From contig JBBRQD010000134.1 in the NCBI GenBank assembly GCA_038227045.1, forward strand, positions 1-14,224: DNA of 14,224 nucleotides, in the 5' to 3' direction. Position 1 is the stretch's first letter, and each line of letters starts with the position of its first letter. Shown here piece after piece: positions 6,748-13,875 of this stretch. The position numbers and the translations under genes are program-made. This stretch comes from JANXLS01 sp038227045 (lineage in GTDB: Bacteria; Planctomycetota; SZUA-567; H5-PLA8). The notes under the pieces were generated by a model. It ran no database searches and was not told the DNA's origin. It saw only the letters and a list, made by a program, of their open reading frames with translations.

Positions 6748-6797
6748 GTAGTTCCGCCTTCAGGCGGTTCGAGGGAACCGCCTGAAGGCGGAACTAC
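6748..6797. repeat. REP-like palindrome with 23-base arms between atpF and atpH
   Basis: Perfect 23-base arms (6748-6770 and 6775-6797) enclose a 4-base loop, GAGG. Each arm contains the inner palindrome CCGCCTTCAGGCGG. The core AGTTCnGCCTTCAGGCnG is shared with the element at 2094-2163, and the two variable positions change together (A...T there, C...G here), so the inner stem is kept. It starts 3 bases after the atpF stop and ends 26 bases before atpH. Confidence 0.88.
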
Positions 6798-6823
6798 AAA
6801 CGCCTGTCACTCAAGAGAGAACT

Positions 6824-7396
6824 ATGGCGAACAAAGGCACCAACAAACCTCTGGCGGCGATTTATGCTCAGGCGCTCTTTGAAGCGGCTGCCGATGCGGG
6901 CGTTCAGGAACGCGTGGCGTCGGAACTGAGCGGCCTCAAGGACATCCTTCACAAGGATGCGCGGATCGGCATTTTTCTTGAAACGCCGACCATTGCGTTT
7001 CTGGACAAGCGCAAGGTCATTGATGCGAGTTTCGCGAATTTCACCGCCGTGACGCGCAATTTTCTGCTGGTGATTGCGGAACGCGGACGCGGCTCGATGC
7101 TCGACCAGATTGTGGACGCCTATACCGAATTCGCCAATCGCACCGCGGGCATCGCGAAAGTTGAAGTTCAGAGCGCCCGCGCGCTTGCTGTTGAAGAACG
7201 CGCGCGGGTGTCGGAGGTCATGGCGAAGAAATTGAACAAGAAGATCGTTCTTTCGGAGCGCGTCAATCCGGACCTGATTGGCGGCATGGTGCTGGTTCAC
7301 GACGACAAAATGTGGGATGGTTCGCTGCGCCGCACGCTGGATGACGCCATCAAGACGATGGAGATCAAGACGAATTTAGTGAAATGGACGGAATAA
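6824..7396 (+). CDS. atpH: F1Fo ATP synthase subunit delta (OSCP-like)
   Basis: This 190-residue protein caps the F1 hexamer and links it to the b stalk. The N-terminal helical domain starts with IYAQALFEAA (14-23), the typical delta/OSCP opening. The C-terminal part ends with a NPDLIGGMVLVHDDKMWDGS segment followed by LRRTLDDA, matching the family signature LIGG...GDK..DGS. The ATG at 6824 is preceded by a purine-rich AAGAGAGAA. It sits between atpF and atpA as usual, with 22 bases to the atpA start. Length is slightly above the usual 175-185. Confidence 0.93.
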   Translation: MANKGTNKPLAAIYAQALFEAAADAGVQERVASELSGLKDILHKDARIGIFLETPTIAFLDKRKVIDASFANFTAVTRNFLLVIAERGRGSMLDQIVDAYTEFANRTAGIAKVEVQSARALAVEERARVSEVMAKKLNKKIVLSERVNPDLIGGMVLVHDDKMWDGSLRRTLDDAIKTMEIKTNLVKWTE

Positions 7397-7418
7397 AACA
7401 TCGGAAACGGAGTTGTTC

Positions 7419-9092
7419 ATGCGTATTGACGTAGATGAAATGATCGGCACTCTTCGCCAGCAGATTTCGAAATTTGACGAATCGCTGAAGGTTGAAGAAG
7501 TGGGCACGGTGGTGGAAGTCGGCGACGGCATTGCGCGCATCCACGGCCTGACCAAGTGCATGTCCGGCGAAATGATCGAGTTCCGCACCGGCGTGTATGG
7601 CCTGGCGTTGAACTTGGAAGAGGACAACGTCGGCTGCGCAATCATGGGCCGCTTCGACGACCTTAAAGAGGGTGATCAGGTCAAGCGCACGGGCCGCGTG
7701 CTGCAAGTGCCGTGCGGCGAGGCGCTGATCGGCCGCGTGGTCGATCCCGTCGGCCGGCCGCTCGATGGAAAAGGCCCGATCACGACCGACAAATCCTGGC
7801 CTGTCGAATATCCCGCGCCGGGCATTTCGCTGCGCCAGCCCGTCAAGGTGCCGCTGCAGACGGGCATCAAAGCCATTGACGCGATGATCCCGATTGGCCG
7901 CGGCCAGCGCGAATTGATCATCGGTGACCGCAAGACGGGCAAGACCGCCATTGCCATCGACGCAATCATCAATCAAAAAGGCACGGGCGTGATCTGCGTG
8001 TACGTCGCCGTCGGCCAGAAGGAATCGACCGTTGCCTCCGTGGTGAAGCGCTTGCAGGAAACCGGCGCGATGGATTACACCATCGTCGTCAGCGCCGGCG
8101 CATCCGACCCCGCGCCTTTGCAGTACATCGCGCCTTACGCGGGTGCCGCGATGGCTGAATTCTTCATGTACAAAGAAGGCAAAGACACGCTCTGCGTCTA
8201 CGACGATTTGACGAAACAAGCCGCGGCGTATCGCGAATTGTCGTTGCTGCTGCGCCGTCCGCCGGGCCGCGAAGCGTATCCTGGCGACGTGTTTTATCTG
8301 CACAGCCGCTTGTTGGAACGGTCGGCGAAATTGGCGGAATCGCATGTGATTGTGCCCGCATCGAAGACCGGCAACGTGGCCGAGAGCGATGCCGTCGGCG
8401 GCAAGGTTTATCATGCCGAACACGGCACCGATCAGGCCAAGAAGGATTTGAAGGCGATGCCGGACGCGGCGAATTTCAAGGTCGCGCGCGTCTTCGGCAC
8501 CGGCGGTTCGCTGACAGCGCTGCCGATCATCGAAACGCAGGAAGGCGAAGTGTCGGCGTACATTCCGACAAACGTGATTTCGATCACCGACGGCCAGATT
8601 TACCTGCAGCCGGATTTATTCAACGCCGGCGTGCGTCCGGCGGTGGACGTGGGCATTTCAGTGAGCCGCGTCGGTGGCAACGCGCAGATCAAGGCGATGA
8701 AGAAAGTCGCTGGAACGCTGCGTCTGGATCTGGCGAACTTCCGCGAGTTGGAAGCGTTCGCGGCGCTCGGCACGGAACTCGATCCGGTCACGCAGCGGCA
8801 GGTTGACCGCGGCTACCGTCTCGTCGAACTGTTGAAGCAGCCGCAGTATCGCCCGATGGACGTGATCGATCAAACGGTGGTCGTGTACGCGGCGACCAAG
8901 GGGTTCATGGACGACGTGCCGATCCCGCGCGTTCGAGCCTTTGAAACGGGCCTGATCGAGGATATCCGCCAGGCCAACAAGAGCATTTTCGACGCGCTCA
9001 ACACGTCAAAGGAGTTGACCAACGATACCGCGAAACTGCTGGACGGGGCGATTGCGGAATTCAAGCGGAGGTTCACGGCGGCGGGGAAATAG
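7419..9092 (+). CDS. atpA: F1Fo ATP synthase subunit alpha with a large insert
   Basis: Alpha (557 residues) alternates with beta in the F1 hexamer and binds non-catalytic nucleotide. Landmarks are the P-loop GDRKTGKT (169-176, where most alpha subunits have GDRQTGKT), a Walker B-type LCVYDD (258-263), the arginine finger Arg417 in VGISVSRVGG, and TGGSLTALPIIETQ followed by SAYIPTNVISITDGQIYL. It is longer than the usual 500-515. About 50 residues (roughly 308-358, containing VIVPASKTGN, KVYHAEHG and KVARVFG) stand where most family members have 6-20 between the AAKL-type helix and GGSLTALP. The frame continues without stops, so this is an in-frame insert. The ATG at 7419 has GGAG six bases upstream and is preferred to an in-frame TTG at 7413. 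A Uma2-type gene follows instead of atpG. Confidence 0.97.
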   Translation: MRIDVDEMIGTLRQQISKFDESLKVEEVGTVVEVGDGIARIHGLTKCMSGEMIEFRTGVYGLALNLEEDNVGCAIMGRFDDLKEGDQVKRTGRVLQVPCGEALIGRVVDPVGRPLDGKGPITTDKSWPVEYPAPGISLRQPVKVPLQTGIKAIDAMIPIGRGQRELIIGDRKTGKTAIAIDAIINQKGTGVICVYVAVGQKESTVASVVKRLQETGAMDYTIVVSAGASDPAPLQYIAPYAGAAMAEFFMYKEGKDTLCVYDDLTKQAAAYRELSLLLRRPPGREAYPGDVFYLHSRLLERSAKLAESHVIVPASKTGNVAESDAVGGKVYHAEHGTDQAKKDLKAMPDAANFKVARVFGTGGSLTALPIIETQEGEVSAYIPTNVISITDGQIYLQPDLFNAGVRPAVDVGISVSRVGGNAQIKAMKKVAGTLRLDLANFRELEAFAALGTELDPVTQRQVDRGYRLVELLKQPQYRPMDVIDQTVVVYAATKGFMDDVPIPRVRAFETGLIEDIRQANKSIFDALNTSKELTNDTAKLLDGAIAEFKRRFTAAGK

Positions 9093-9099
9093 GATGATT

Positions 9100-9120
9100 C
9101 TCTCGCAAAGGTGCAAAGAG
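9100..9120. repeat. Short CGCAAAGR-type repeat after atpA
   Basis: CTCGCAAAGGTGCAAAGAG contains two 8-base units of the CGCAAAGR type starting about 10 bases after the atpA stop. The same unit occurs three times at 10768-10792 after atpG. It lies at the upstream edge of the Uma2-family insertion. Confidence 0.55.
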
Positions 9121-9202
9121 TTGCGGGGCAATGGGAGGCTTGAGTTACGGTTGCGGTGCGATAGAATCGGCATCGTCGATAGACTGAAAGGAAAATCGAA
9201 TC

Positions 9203-9847
9203 ATGCCGAACGTTCAACCGGATTCAACGACGAGATCGAGAACAATTGGCCGCAAGGCAGAGCCGGTGTGGGAAATCGCCGAATCATTTCCTTTGCAGGG
9301 ACAGTGGACCGAAGAGGATTATCTGGATTTGCCGGAGAACGGCAGACGCATTGAGTTCGCTGACGGATGCTTGGAATATCTGCCCGTGCCAACCATTCCG
9401 CATGAGAGAGTTGTAAAGCATTTATTCTTTCTGTTGCATGCGTTTATTGAGGCGGCGAGGCTCGGCGAAGTTTTCTTTTCTGGAACAAAGACGAAGTTGC
9501 GGAAAGGCCAGATTCGGCTGCCTGATATTATGTTGGTTCTGAATGATCGGCTCGACAAACACACCGACGACTATTTTTGGGGCGCGGATCTAGTTATGGA
9601 AGTTGTCAGCCCAAGCGCGAAGGATCGAAAACGCGACTTGGTTGAAAAGCGAACTCGATACGCGGAAGCTGGGATCGCTGAATACTGGATTGTCGATCCC
9701 GAGTTGAAGCAAATCAGCGTTCTGAAGTTGGACGGCGACAAGTACAAAGTGCATGGCGAATTCAAGATCGGGCAGAAAGCCAGGTCTGCTGCGTTAAAAG
9801 GTTTCGAAGTGGACGTGACCGAAGCGTTGGCGGGAATGAAGCGATAA
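9203..9847 (+). CDS. Uma2-family (DUF820) putative endonuclease inserted in the atp operon
   Basis: This 214-residue protein has the Uma2/DUF820 pattern, a PD-(D/E)XK nuclease-like fold whose cellular role is generally unknown. Visible blocks are RRIEFADGCLEYLPVP (48-63), IRLPDIMLVL with candidate catalytic Asp108 (104-113), LVMEVVSPSAKDRKRDL with Glu133 (130-146), Lys149, and YAEAGIAEYWIVDPE (153-167). The putative active residues are intact, so it need not be a decayed copy. The ATG at 9203 follows AAAGGA by about ten bases. It sits 110 bases after atpA and only one base before the atpG ATG, in the operon direction, and so is probably co-transcribed. Composition is less GC-rich than atpA (30 of 60 bases at 9601-9660 against 40 of 60 at 8341-8400, counted by hand), which supports later acquisition. 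No link to ATP synthase is known to me. Confidence 0.88.
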   Translation: MPNVQPDSTTRSRTIGRKAEPVWEIAESFPLQGQWTEEDYLDLPENGRRIEFADGCLEYLPVPTIPHERVVKHLFFLLHAFIEAARLGEVFFSGTKTKLRKGQIRLPDIMLVLNDRLDKHTDDYFWGADLVMEVVSPSAKDRKRDLVEKRTRYAEAGIAEYWIVDPELKQISVLKLDGDKYKVHGEFKIGQKARSAALKGFEVDVTEALAGMKR

Positions 9848-9848
9848 T

Positions 9849-10760
9849 ATGGCAAACACACGAGTCCTGGTGCGGCGGCGCAAGTCGGTCCGCAACACGC
9901 GCAAGATCACCAAGACCATGGAGAAGATCTCCACGGCCAAGCTGGCGAAGTCGCAGAATGCCGCGATTGCCGCGCGCCCGTATTCGCAGAAGCTGAAAGA
10001 GATCATCGGCGAGGTCGCCAAGGCCAGCGGCGGCGTGCAGCATCCTCTATTGGAAGCGCGCGAGAAGCCCAAGAAGGCCGTCGTGATCGTGCTCACCGCC
10101 GACCGCGGACTGTGCGGCGGTTTCAATGCGAACATCATCAAAGCGGCGAAGGGCTTGATTGCGGAGCTCAAGGAAAAAGGCCGCGAACTCGAATTCATCG
10201 TGCAAGGCAAGAAGGGCATTGGCGCGTTCAAGTACATGAACATTCCCATCGCCGAACGCTTGATCGGAATCTCGGACAAACCGAGCTACGCCCGCGCGGA
10301 GCAGATCGCGCAGAAGCTGATCGATCAGTACAGCCGCAAGGAAATCGACGAGGTGTATCTGGTTTACAGCGCTTTCAAAAGCGCCGCGTCGCAGGCGCCC
10401 AAGGCGGAAAAGATCATGCCGTTGTCGGGGCTTGAAGGCGAAAAAGCGGACGAGGCCAAAAAAGGCGCCGCGCCCGCGAAGGAAGCCAAGCCGCATGCGG
10501 AAGGCATGGGCTACATTTTCCATCCCGATCCAAAGACGATTTTGACTCAGGTGCTGCCGCTGGTCGTCAAGATGGCACTGTTTACCGCCATGCTTGAAAG
10601 CACTGCCAGCGAACACGCGGCTCGCCGCGTGGCGATGAAGAACGCGACCGACAGCGCCGACGACATGATCAAATCCCTGAGCCGCGAATACAATCGCGCG
10701 CGGCAGAGCAAGATCACGCAGGAAATCGCCGAAATCGTCGGCGGGGCGAATGCTTTGTAA
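9849..10760 (+). CDS. atpG: F1Fo ATP synthase subunit gamma
   Basis: Gamma (303 residues) is the rotating central shaft. The N-terminal helix has RRRKSVRNTRKITKTMEKIS (9-28), and the conserved core TADRGLCGGFN is at 83-93. The C-terminal helix starts at ESTASEHAARRVAMKNATDS (250-269) and ends in SKITQEIAEIVGGANAL. It is slightly longer than usual because of a Lys/Ala/Glu/Pro-rich low-complexity stretch (about 196-218) before GYIFHPDP. The start is one base after the Uma2-gene stop. No strong Shine-Dalgarno site is visible, so translation may be coupled to the inserted gene. Its TAA overlaps an ATG (TAATG at 10758-10762) that opens the next frame. Confidence 0.96.
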   Translation: MANTRVLVRRRKSVRNTRKITKTMEKISTAKLAKSQNAAIAARPYSQKLKEIIGEVAKASGGVQHPLLEAREKPKKAVVIVLTADRGLCGGFNANIIKAAKGLIAELKEKGRELEFIVQGKKGIGAFKYMNIPIAERLIGISDKPSYARAEQIAQKLIDQYSRKEIDEVYLVYSAFKSAASQAPKAEKIMPLSGLEGEKADEAKKGAAPAKEAKPHAEGMGYIFHPDPKTILTQVLPLVVKMALFTAMLESTASEHAARRVAMKNATDSADDMIKSLSREYNRARQSKITQEIAEIVGGANAL

Positions 10761-10763
10761 TGG

Positions 10764-10796
10764 TCTCTAGCAAAGACGCAAAGGCGCAAAGAACTA
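10764..10796. repeat. Tandem CGCAAAGR repeat (3 units) after atpG
   Basis: Three 8-base units (AGCAAAGA, CGCAAAGG, CGCAAAGA) follow TCTCT, starting 3 bases after the atpG stop. The same unit occurs at 9100-9120. The repeat lies inside the open frame of the next gene if that gene starts at 10760, which argues that its true start is downstream. Confidence 0.65.
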
Positions 10797-10813
10797 CGAA
10801 AGCAAACGACGTT

Positions 10814-11587
10814 ATGCAGATGGTACGACAGCCAATTGTGTTCTTGATCGTGCTTCTCGCCGCCGGATGGGTTCGCGCGGAAGAGGCGGTCAAGCTCGAT
10901 GCTTACGATCTGATGCTGGTGTCGTTCGAGAACAAGATTCAGGCGGTCAAGGCCGTCCACGAAATTACGGGGCTCGGCATCAAAGATTCGAAGGATTTGG
11001 TCGAGAGCGTTCCGAAGGCGATTCTCGCGGGTGTTACGAAGGACGAGGCGGAGAAGGCTCGGAAACACGCGGAAGCGTTGACGTGCAAAGTGGAGATTCG
11101 TCCGGCTCAGCCGGGAGCGGCACGCGGTCCGGCGCACAAGTTCGAGATCGTTCTGCTGAAGGGAAATCCGGCGTCGATTGAAGAAGCGAAGGCGGTGGCG
11201 GGCGCGGCCGGAAAAGATGTGGAATGGGCGCAGAGTGCGATGCGGAATTTGCCGCTCATGCTGATCGGCGATCAACTGCTTGGCGCGGCGGATGTGAAGA
11301 TCGCGGCGCTCGAAGCTGCGGGATGCAAGGCGGACGTGGTGAGCGCCGGGAGTGTTGAGACGGCTGGATATTCGGTGGTGTTGAACAAGATCGACACGGC
11401 ATCGAAGATCCGCACTATCGCGACGGTTCGCGAGCACACGGGGCTGAACCTGGCGCGCGCGAAAACGCTGGTCGAGACGCTGCCGAATATAGTGAAGATC
11501 AAGATTTCGAAGGACGAGGCGGAGAAGATCAAGACGGCGCTGGAAGGACATAAGGCGGCGGCAGAAGTGAAAGAGGCGGGGAAGTAA
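10814..11587 (+). CDS. Exported protein with three L7/L12 C-terminal-like domains
   Basis: The protein (257 residues from the ATG at 10814) has a signal peptide: a basic start, a hydrophobic core VFLIVLLAAGW, and a likely cleavage after VRA (about residue 22). Three tandem units follow, related to the ribosomal L7/L12 C-terminal domain. Unit 1 (31-97) is a close match, with AVKAVHEITGLGIKDSKDLV, ES.P..I, GVTKDEAEKA and KVEIRP. Unit 2 (about 108-177) is degenerate. Unit 3 (about 186-252) has TGLNLARAKTLVETLP and ISKDEAEKIKTALE. Real L7/L12 lacks a signal peptide and has one such domain after a dimerisation domain, so this is not ribosomal L12. The frame opens at 10760, overlapping the atpG stop, but the first 18 codons read a repeat. 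10814 or 10820 are better starts, although neither has a clear Shine-Dalgarno site. Function is unknown. Confidence 0.8.
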   Translation: MQMVRQPIVFLIVLLAAGWVRAEEAVKLDAYDLMLVSFENKIQAVKAVHEITGLGIKDSKDLVESVPKAILAGVTKDEAEKARKHAEALTCKVEIRPAQPGAARGPAHKFEIVLLKGNPASIEEAKAVAGAAGKDVEWAQSAMRNLPLMLIGDQLLGAADVKIAALEAAGCKADVVSAGSVETAGYSVVLNKIDTASKIRTIATVREHTGLNLARAKTLVETLPNIVKIKISKDEAEKIKTALEGHKAAAEVKEAGK

Positions 11588-11598
11588 TAGAGGCAATC

Positions 11599-12360
11599 AT
11601 GCGGACGATCATGTGCATAATCTGTATGGCGATTTGCTGTGGGATTTCGTTCGCTGAAGATGTTGCCAAACAACAACTCTACGATGTCATTTTGTTGTCG
11701 TACGGTGATCGCGAAAGACAGGCAATCGACGTCGTTTGTAAATTGACGGGGCGTAATTTTGACGAAGTGAAAAAACAATTTAGTATCTCGGTAAAATTGG
11801 TTAGTCAGGGGCTAAAAAAAGTAGACGGCGAAAAAGCCGTTCGGGCCTTGGAGTCAGCCGGATGTAAAGCTGAATTGCGGCCTTCAGGAAAGTATTCATT
11901 CGCAGAAATTTTTGCGGTTGAGATTGTGCGCAGAGTGAAATGGCCGGGGAATCACCCGAAGGATGAGTATTGGGTATTTTGCAACACCGACGACGTAGAA
12001 CTGAAGAGGGTCTGGAAAGAGGATGACGGAAAACAGGACGAGCTTCCTGCGATAGATCATTCCAAGGAATCGTTAGTCGTTTTTTTTAAAGATCCAAAGG
12101 ATACGCACGGGCACCAAATTAAGATTGAGAAGGCATGCCACGCCGCGGATGCCGAAGGGCATCGGTTGATAGTTCTCTATCGTGAAACTTGTGAAGAGCT
12201 CTCAACACAATTGGCAGGCGATGCCATCGTTGTTTCGCCAGACGTATGCGGAAGAGACTTTCATTTTTCGGCGTACGATTTGAATTCTGAGAAGAGTAAA
12301 GAATTTACTCAGTTAAGAGATTGGTATTCAGGATCTAAAGAAAAGAAAGAGGATAAGTAA
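11599..12360 (+). CDS. Exported protein with one L7/L12-like domain and an unknown C-terminal domain
   Basis: This 253-residue protein has a Cys-rich signal peptide (about 1-19, ending SFA before ED). A single divergent L7/L12 C-terminal-like unit follows (about 27-95: YDVILLSYGD, AIDVVCKLTG, DGEKAVRALESAGCKAELRP). It aligns with unit 1 of the preceding protein, including the shared CK.E.RP end, so the two are tandem paralogues. Residues 100-253 form a domain I do not recognise, with several Cys and Trp residues and a Lys/Glu-rich tail. GAGG lies five bases before the ATG. Its stop overlaps the atpD start (TAATG at 12358-12362), and the atpD ribosome binding site lies inside its last codons. 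Composition is strikingly AT-rich for the window (20 G+C of 60 at 11761-11820 against 42 of 60 at 12541-12600, counted by hand), suggesting recent acquisition or low expression selection. Confidence 0.75.
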   Translation: MRTIMCIICMAICCGISFAEDVAKQQLYDVILLSYGDRERQAIDVVCKLTGRNFDEVKKQFSISVKLVSQGLKKVDGEKAVRALESAGCKAELRPSGKYSFAEIFAVEIVRRVKWPGNHPKDEYWVFCNTDDVELKRVWKEDDGKQDELPAIDHSKESLVVFFKDPKDTHGHQIKIEKACHAADAEGHRLIVLYRETCEELSTQLAGDAIVVSPDVCGRDFHFSAYDLNSEKSKEFTQLRDWYSGSKEKKEDK

Positions 12361-13793
12361 TGTCGAACATGGGCAAAGTTGTGCAGGTGATCGGGTCCAC
12401 GCTGGATGCCGAATTTACGCAGGACAAGCTGCCGGACATCTTCAATGCGCTTGAAGTGCATAACCCGGCGACGGGGCAGAAGCTGGTCTGCGAGGTCGAA
12501 CAGCACCTCGGCCGCAACCGCGTGCGCGCCGTCGCAATGTCTTCGACCGACGGCATCGTCCGCGGCACCGACGTGCTCGACACCGGCAAGGCCATCAGCG
12601 TGCCCGTTGGCAAGGCCGCGCTCGGCCGCATCCTGAACGTCCTCGGCGAACCCGTCGACGGCTGGGGGCCGATTCAGAAGGACGCCGTGTATTCGCCAAT
12701 CCACCGCGAAGCGCCGGAATTCGACCAGCTCAATCCGAATACTGAAATGTTCGAGACGGGCATCAAGGTCGTTGACTTGCTGGCCCCGTACGTGAAGGGC
12801 GGCAAGACGGGTTTGTTCGGCGGTGCGGGTGTCGGCAAGACCGTGATCATCATGGAATTGATCCACAACATCGCGATGAAGCACGGTGGTTACTCGGTCT
12901 TCGCCGGCGTCGGCGAACGCACCCGCGAAGGCAACGATTTGTGGCTTGAAATGCGCGAAGGGCACGTGATCAACGAAGAGGTGCCGGAAGAAAGCCGTGT
13001 CGCGCTGATCTATGGCCAGATGAACGAACCGCCGGGCGCGCGTCTGCGCGTGGCGCTGAGCGCGCTGACCGTCGCGGAATCTTTCCGCGATCAGGAAGGC
13101 AAGGACGTGCTGCTGTTCATCGACAACATTTTCCGCTTCACACAGGCCGGTTCCGAAGTGTCCGCGCTGCTGGGCCGCATGCCGTCGGCCGTCGGTTACC
13201 AGCCGACGCTTGCGACTGAAATGGGTGGCTTGCAGGAGCGCATCACATCGACGAAGCGCGGCTCGATTACGTCGATTCAAGCCATCTACGTGCCGGCCGA
13301 CGATTACACCGACCCGGCGCCCGCGACGGCGTTCACGCATTTGGATTCGACGACCAATCTGGCGCGCAACATCGCCGAAAAGGGCATCTTCCCCGCCGTC
13401 GATCCGCTCTCCTCGACCAGCCGCATCATGGATCCGCAGTACCTGGGCGAAGAGCATTATCGCGTGGCACGGCAGGTCGTGCAGATTCTGCAGCGTTACA
13501 AGGATTTGCAGGACATCATTGCGATCCTGGGCGTCGACGAATTGAGCGAAGACGACAAGCTGATCGTGGCGCGTGCGCGCAAGATCGAAAAGTTCCTCTC
13601 GCAGCCGTTCTTCGTGGCGCAGCAGTTCACGGGCATTGAAGGCAAGTACGTGACGATCGCCGATACGGTCCGCAGCTTCAAAGCGGTCGCCGCCGGCGAA
13701 TACGATCATCTGCCCGAAGCCGCGTTCATGTACGTCGGAACGATTGAAGAAGCGGTGGCTAAGAGCGAGAAGCTGAAGGCGGAAGGGAAGTAG
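12360..13793 (+). CDS. atpD: F1Fo ATP synthase subunit beta
   Basis: Beta (477 residues) carries the catalytic sites. Visible are the P-loop GGAGVGKT (154-161), the catalytic glutamate region GVGERTREGND with Glu186 and Arg187, Walker B LLFIDNIFRF with Asp255, VPADDYTDPAPATAF (311-325), the DELSEDD loop (393-399, canonical DELSEED) and the C-terminal helical domain. The ATG at 12360 overlaps the preceding stop and has AGAGG about seven bases upstream, so it is credible. A second Met three codons later is also possible. Length is normal. Codon and base composition are strongly GC-biased, as for atpA, unlike the gene just upstream. atpC, which normally follows atpD, is not seen. Confidence 0.98.
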   Translation: MSNMGKVVQVIGSTLDAEFTQDKLPDIFNALEVHNPATGQKLVCEVEQHLGRNRVRAVAMSSTDGIVRGTDVLDTGKAISVPVGKAALGRILNVLGEPVDGWGPIQKDAVYSPIHREAPEFDQLNPNTEMFETGIKVVDLLAPYVKGGKTGLFGGAGVGKTVIIMELIHNIAMKHGGYSVFAGVGERTREGNDLWLEMREGHVINEEVPEESRVALIYGQMNEPPGARLRVALSALTVAESFRDQEGKDVLLFIDNIFRFTQAGSEVSALLGRMPSAVGYQPTLATEMGGLQERITSTKRGSITSIQAIYVPADDYTDPAPATAFTHLDSTTNLARNIAEKGIFPAVDPLSSTSRIMDPQYLGEEHYRVARQVVQILQRYKDLQDIIAILGVDELSEDDKLIVARARKIEKFLSQPFFVAQQFTGIEGKYVTIADTVRSFKAVAAGEYDHLPEAAFMYVGTIEEAVAKSEKLKAEGK

Positions 13794-13875
13794 TTGTTAA
13801 AGTCATCGCCTAATACAAATGTCGCCCGACGCGCGGAATTTTGTGAATCAGAGCGAAGAGGCATTAATAGCCACA

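Noticed and set aside
7365..8423. 352-codon open frame antisense to atpA
   Set aside because: Same reasoning: a shadow of the alpha-subunit gene with a His/Arg-rich composition.
12309..13709. 466-codon open frame antisense to atpD
   Set aside because: It is the mirror of a strongly codon-biased gene in a GC-rich genome. Its His/Arg/Asp-rich translation has no family resemblance, and atpD is certain.
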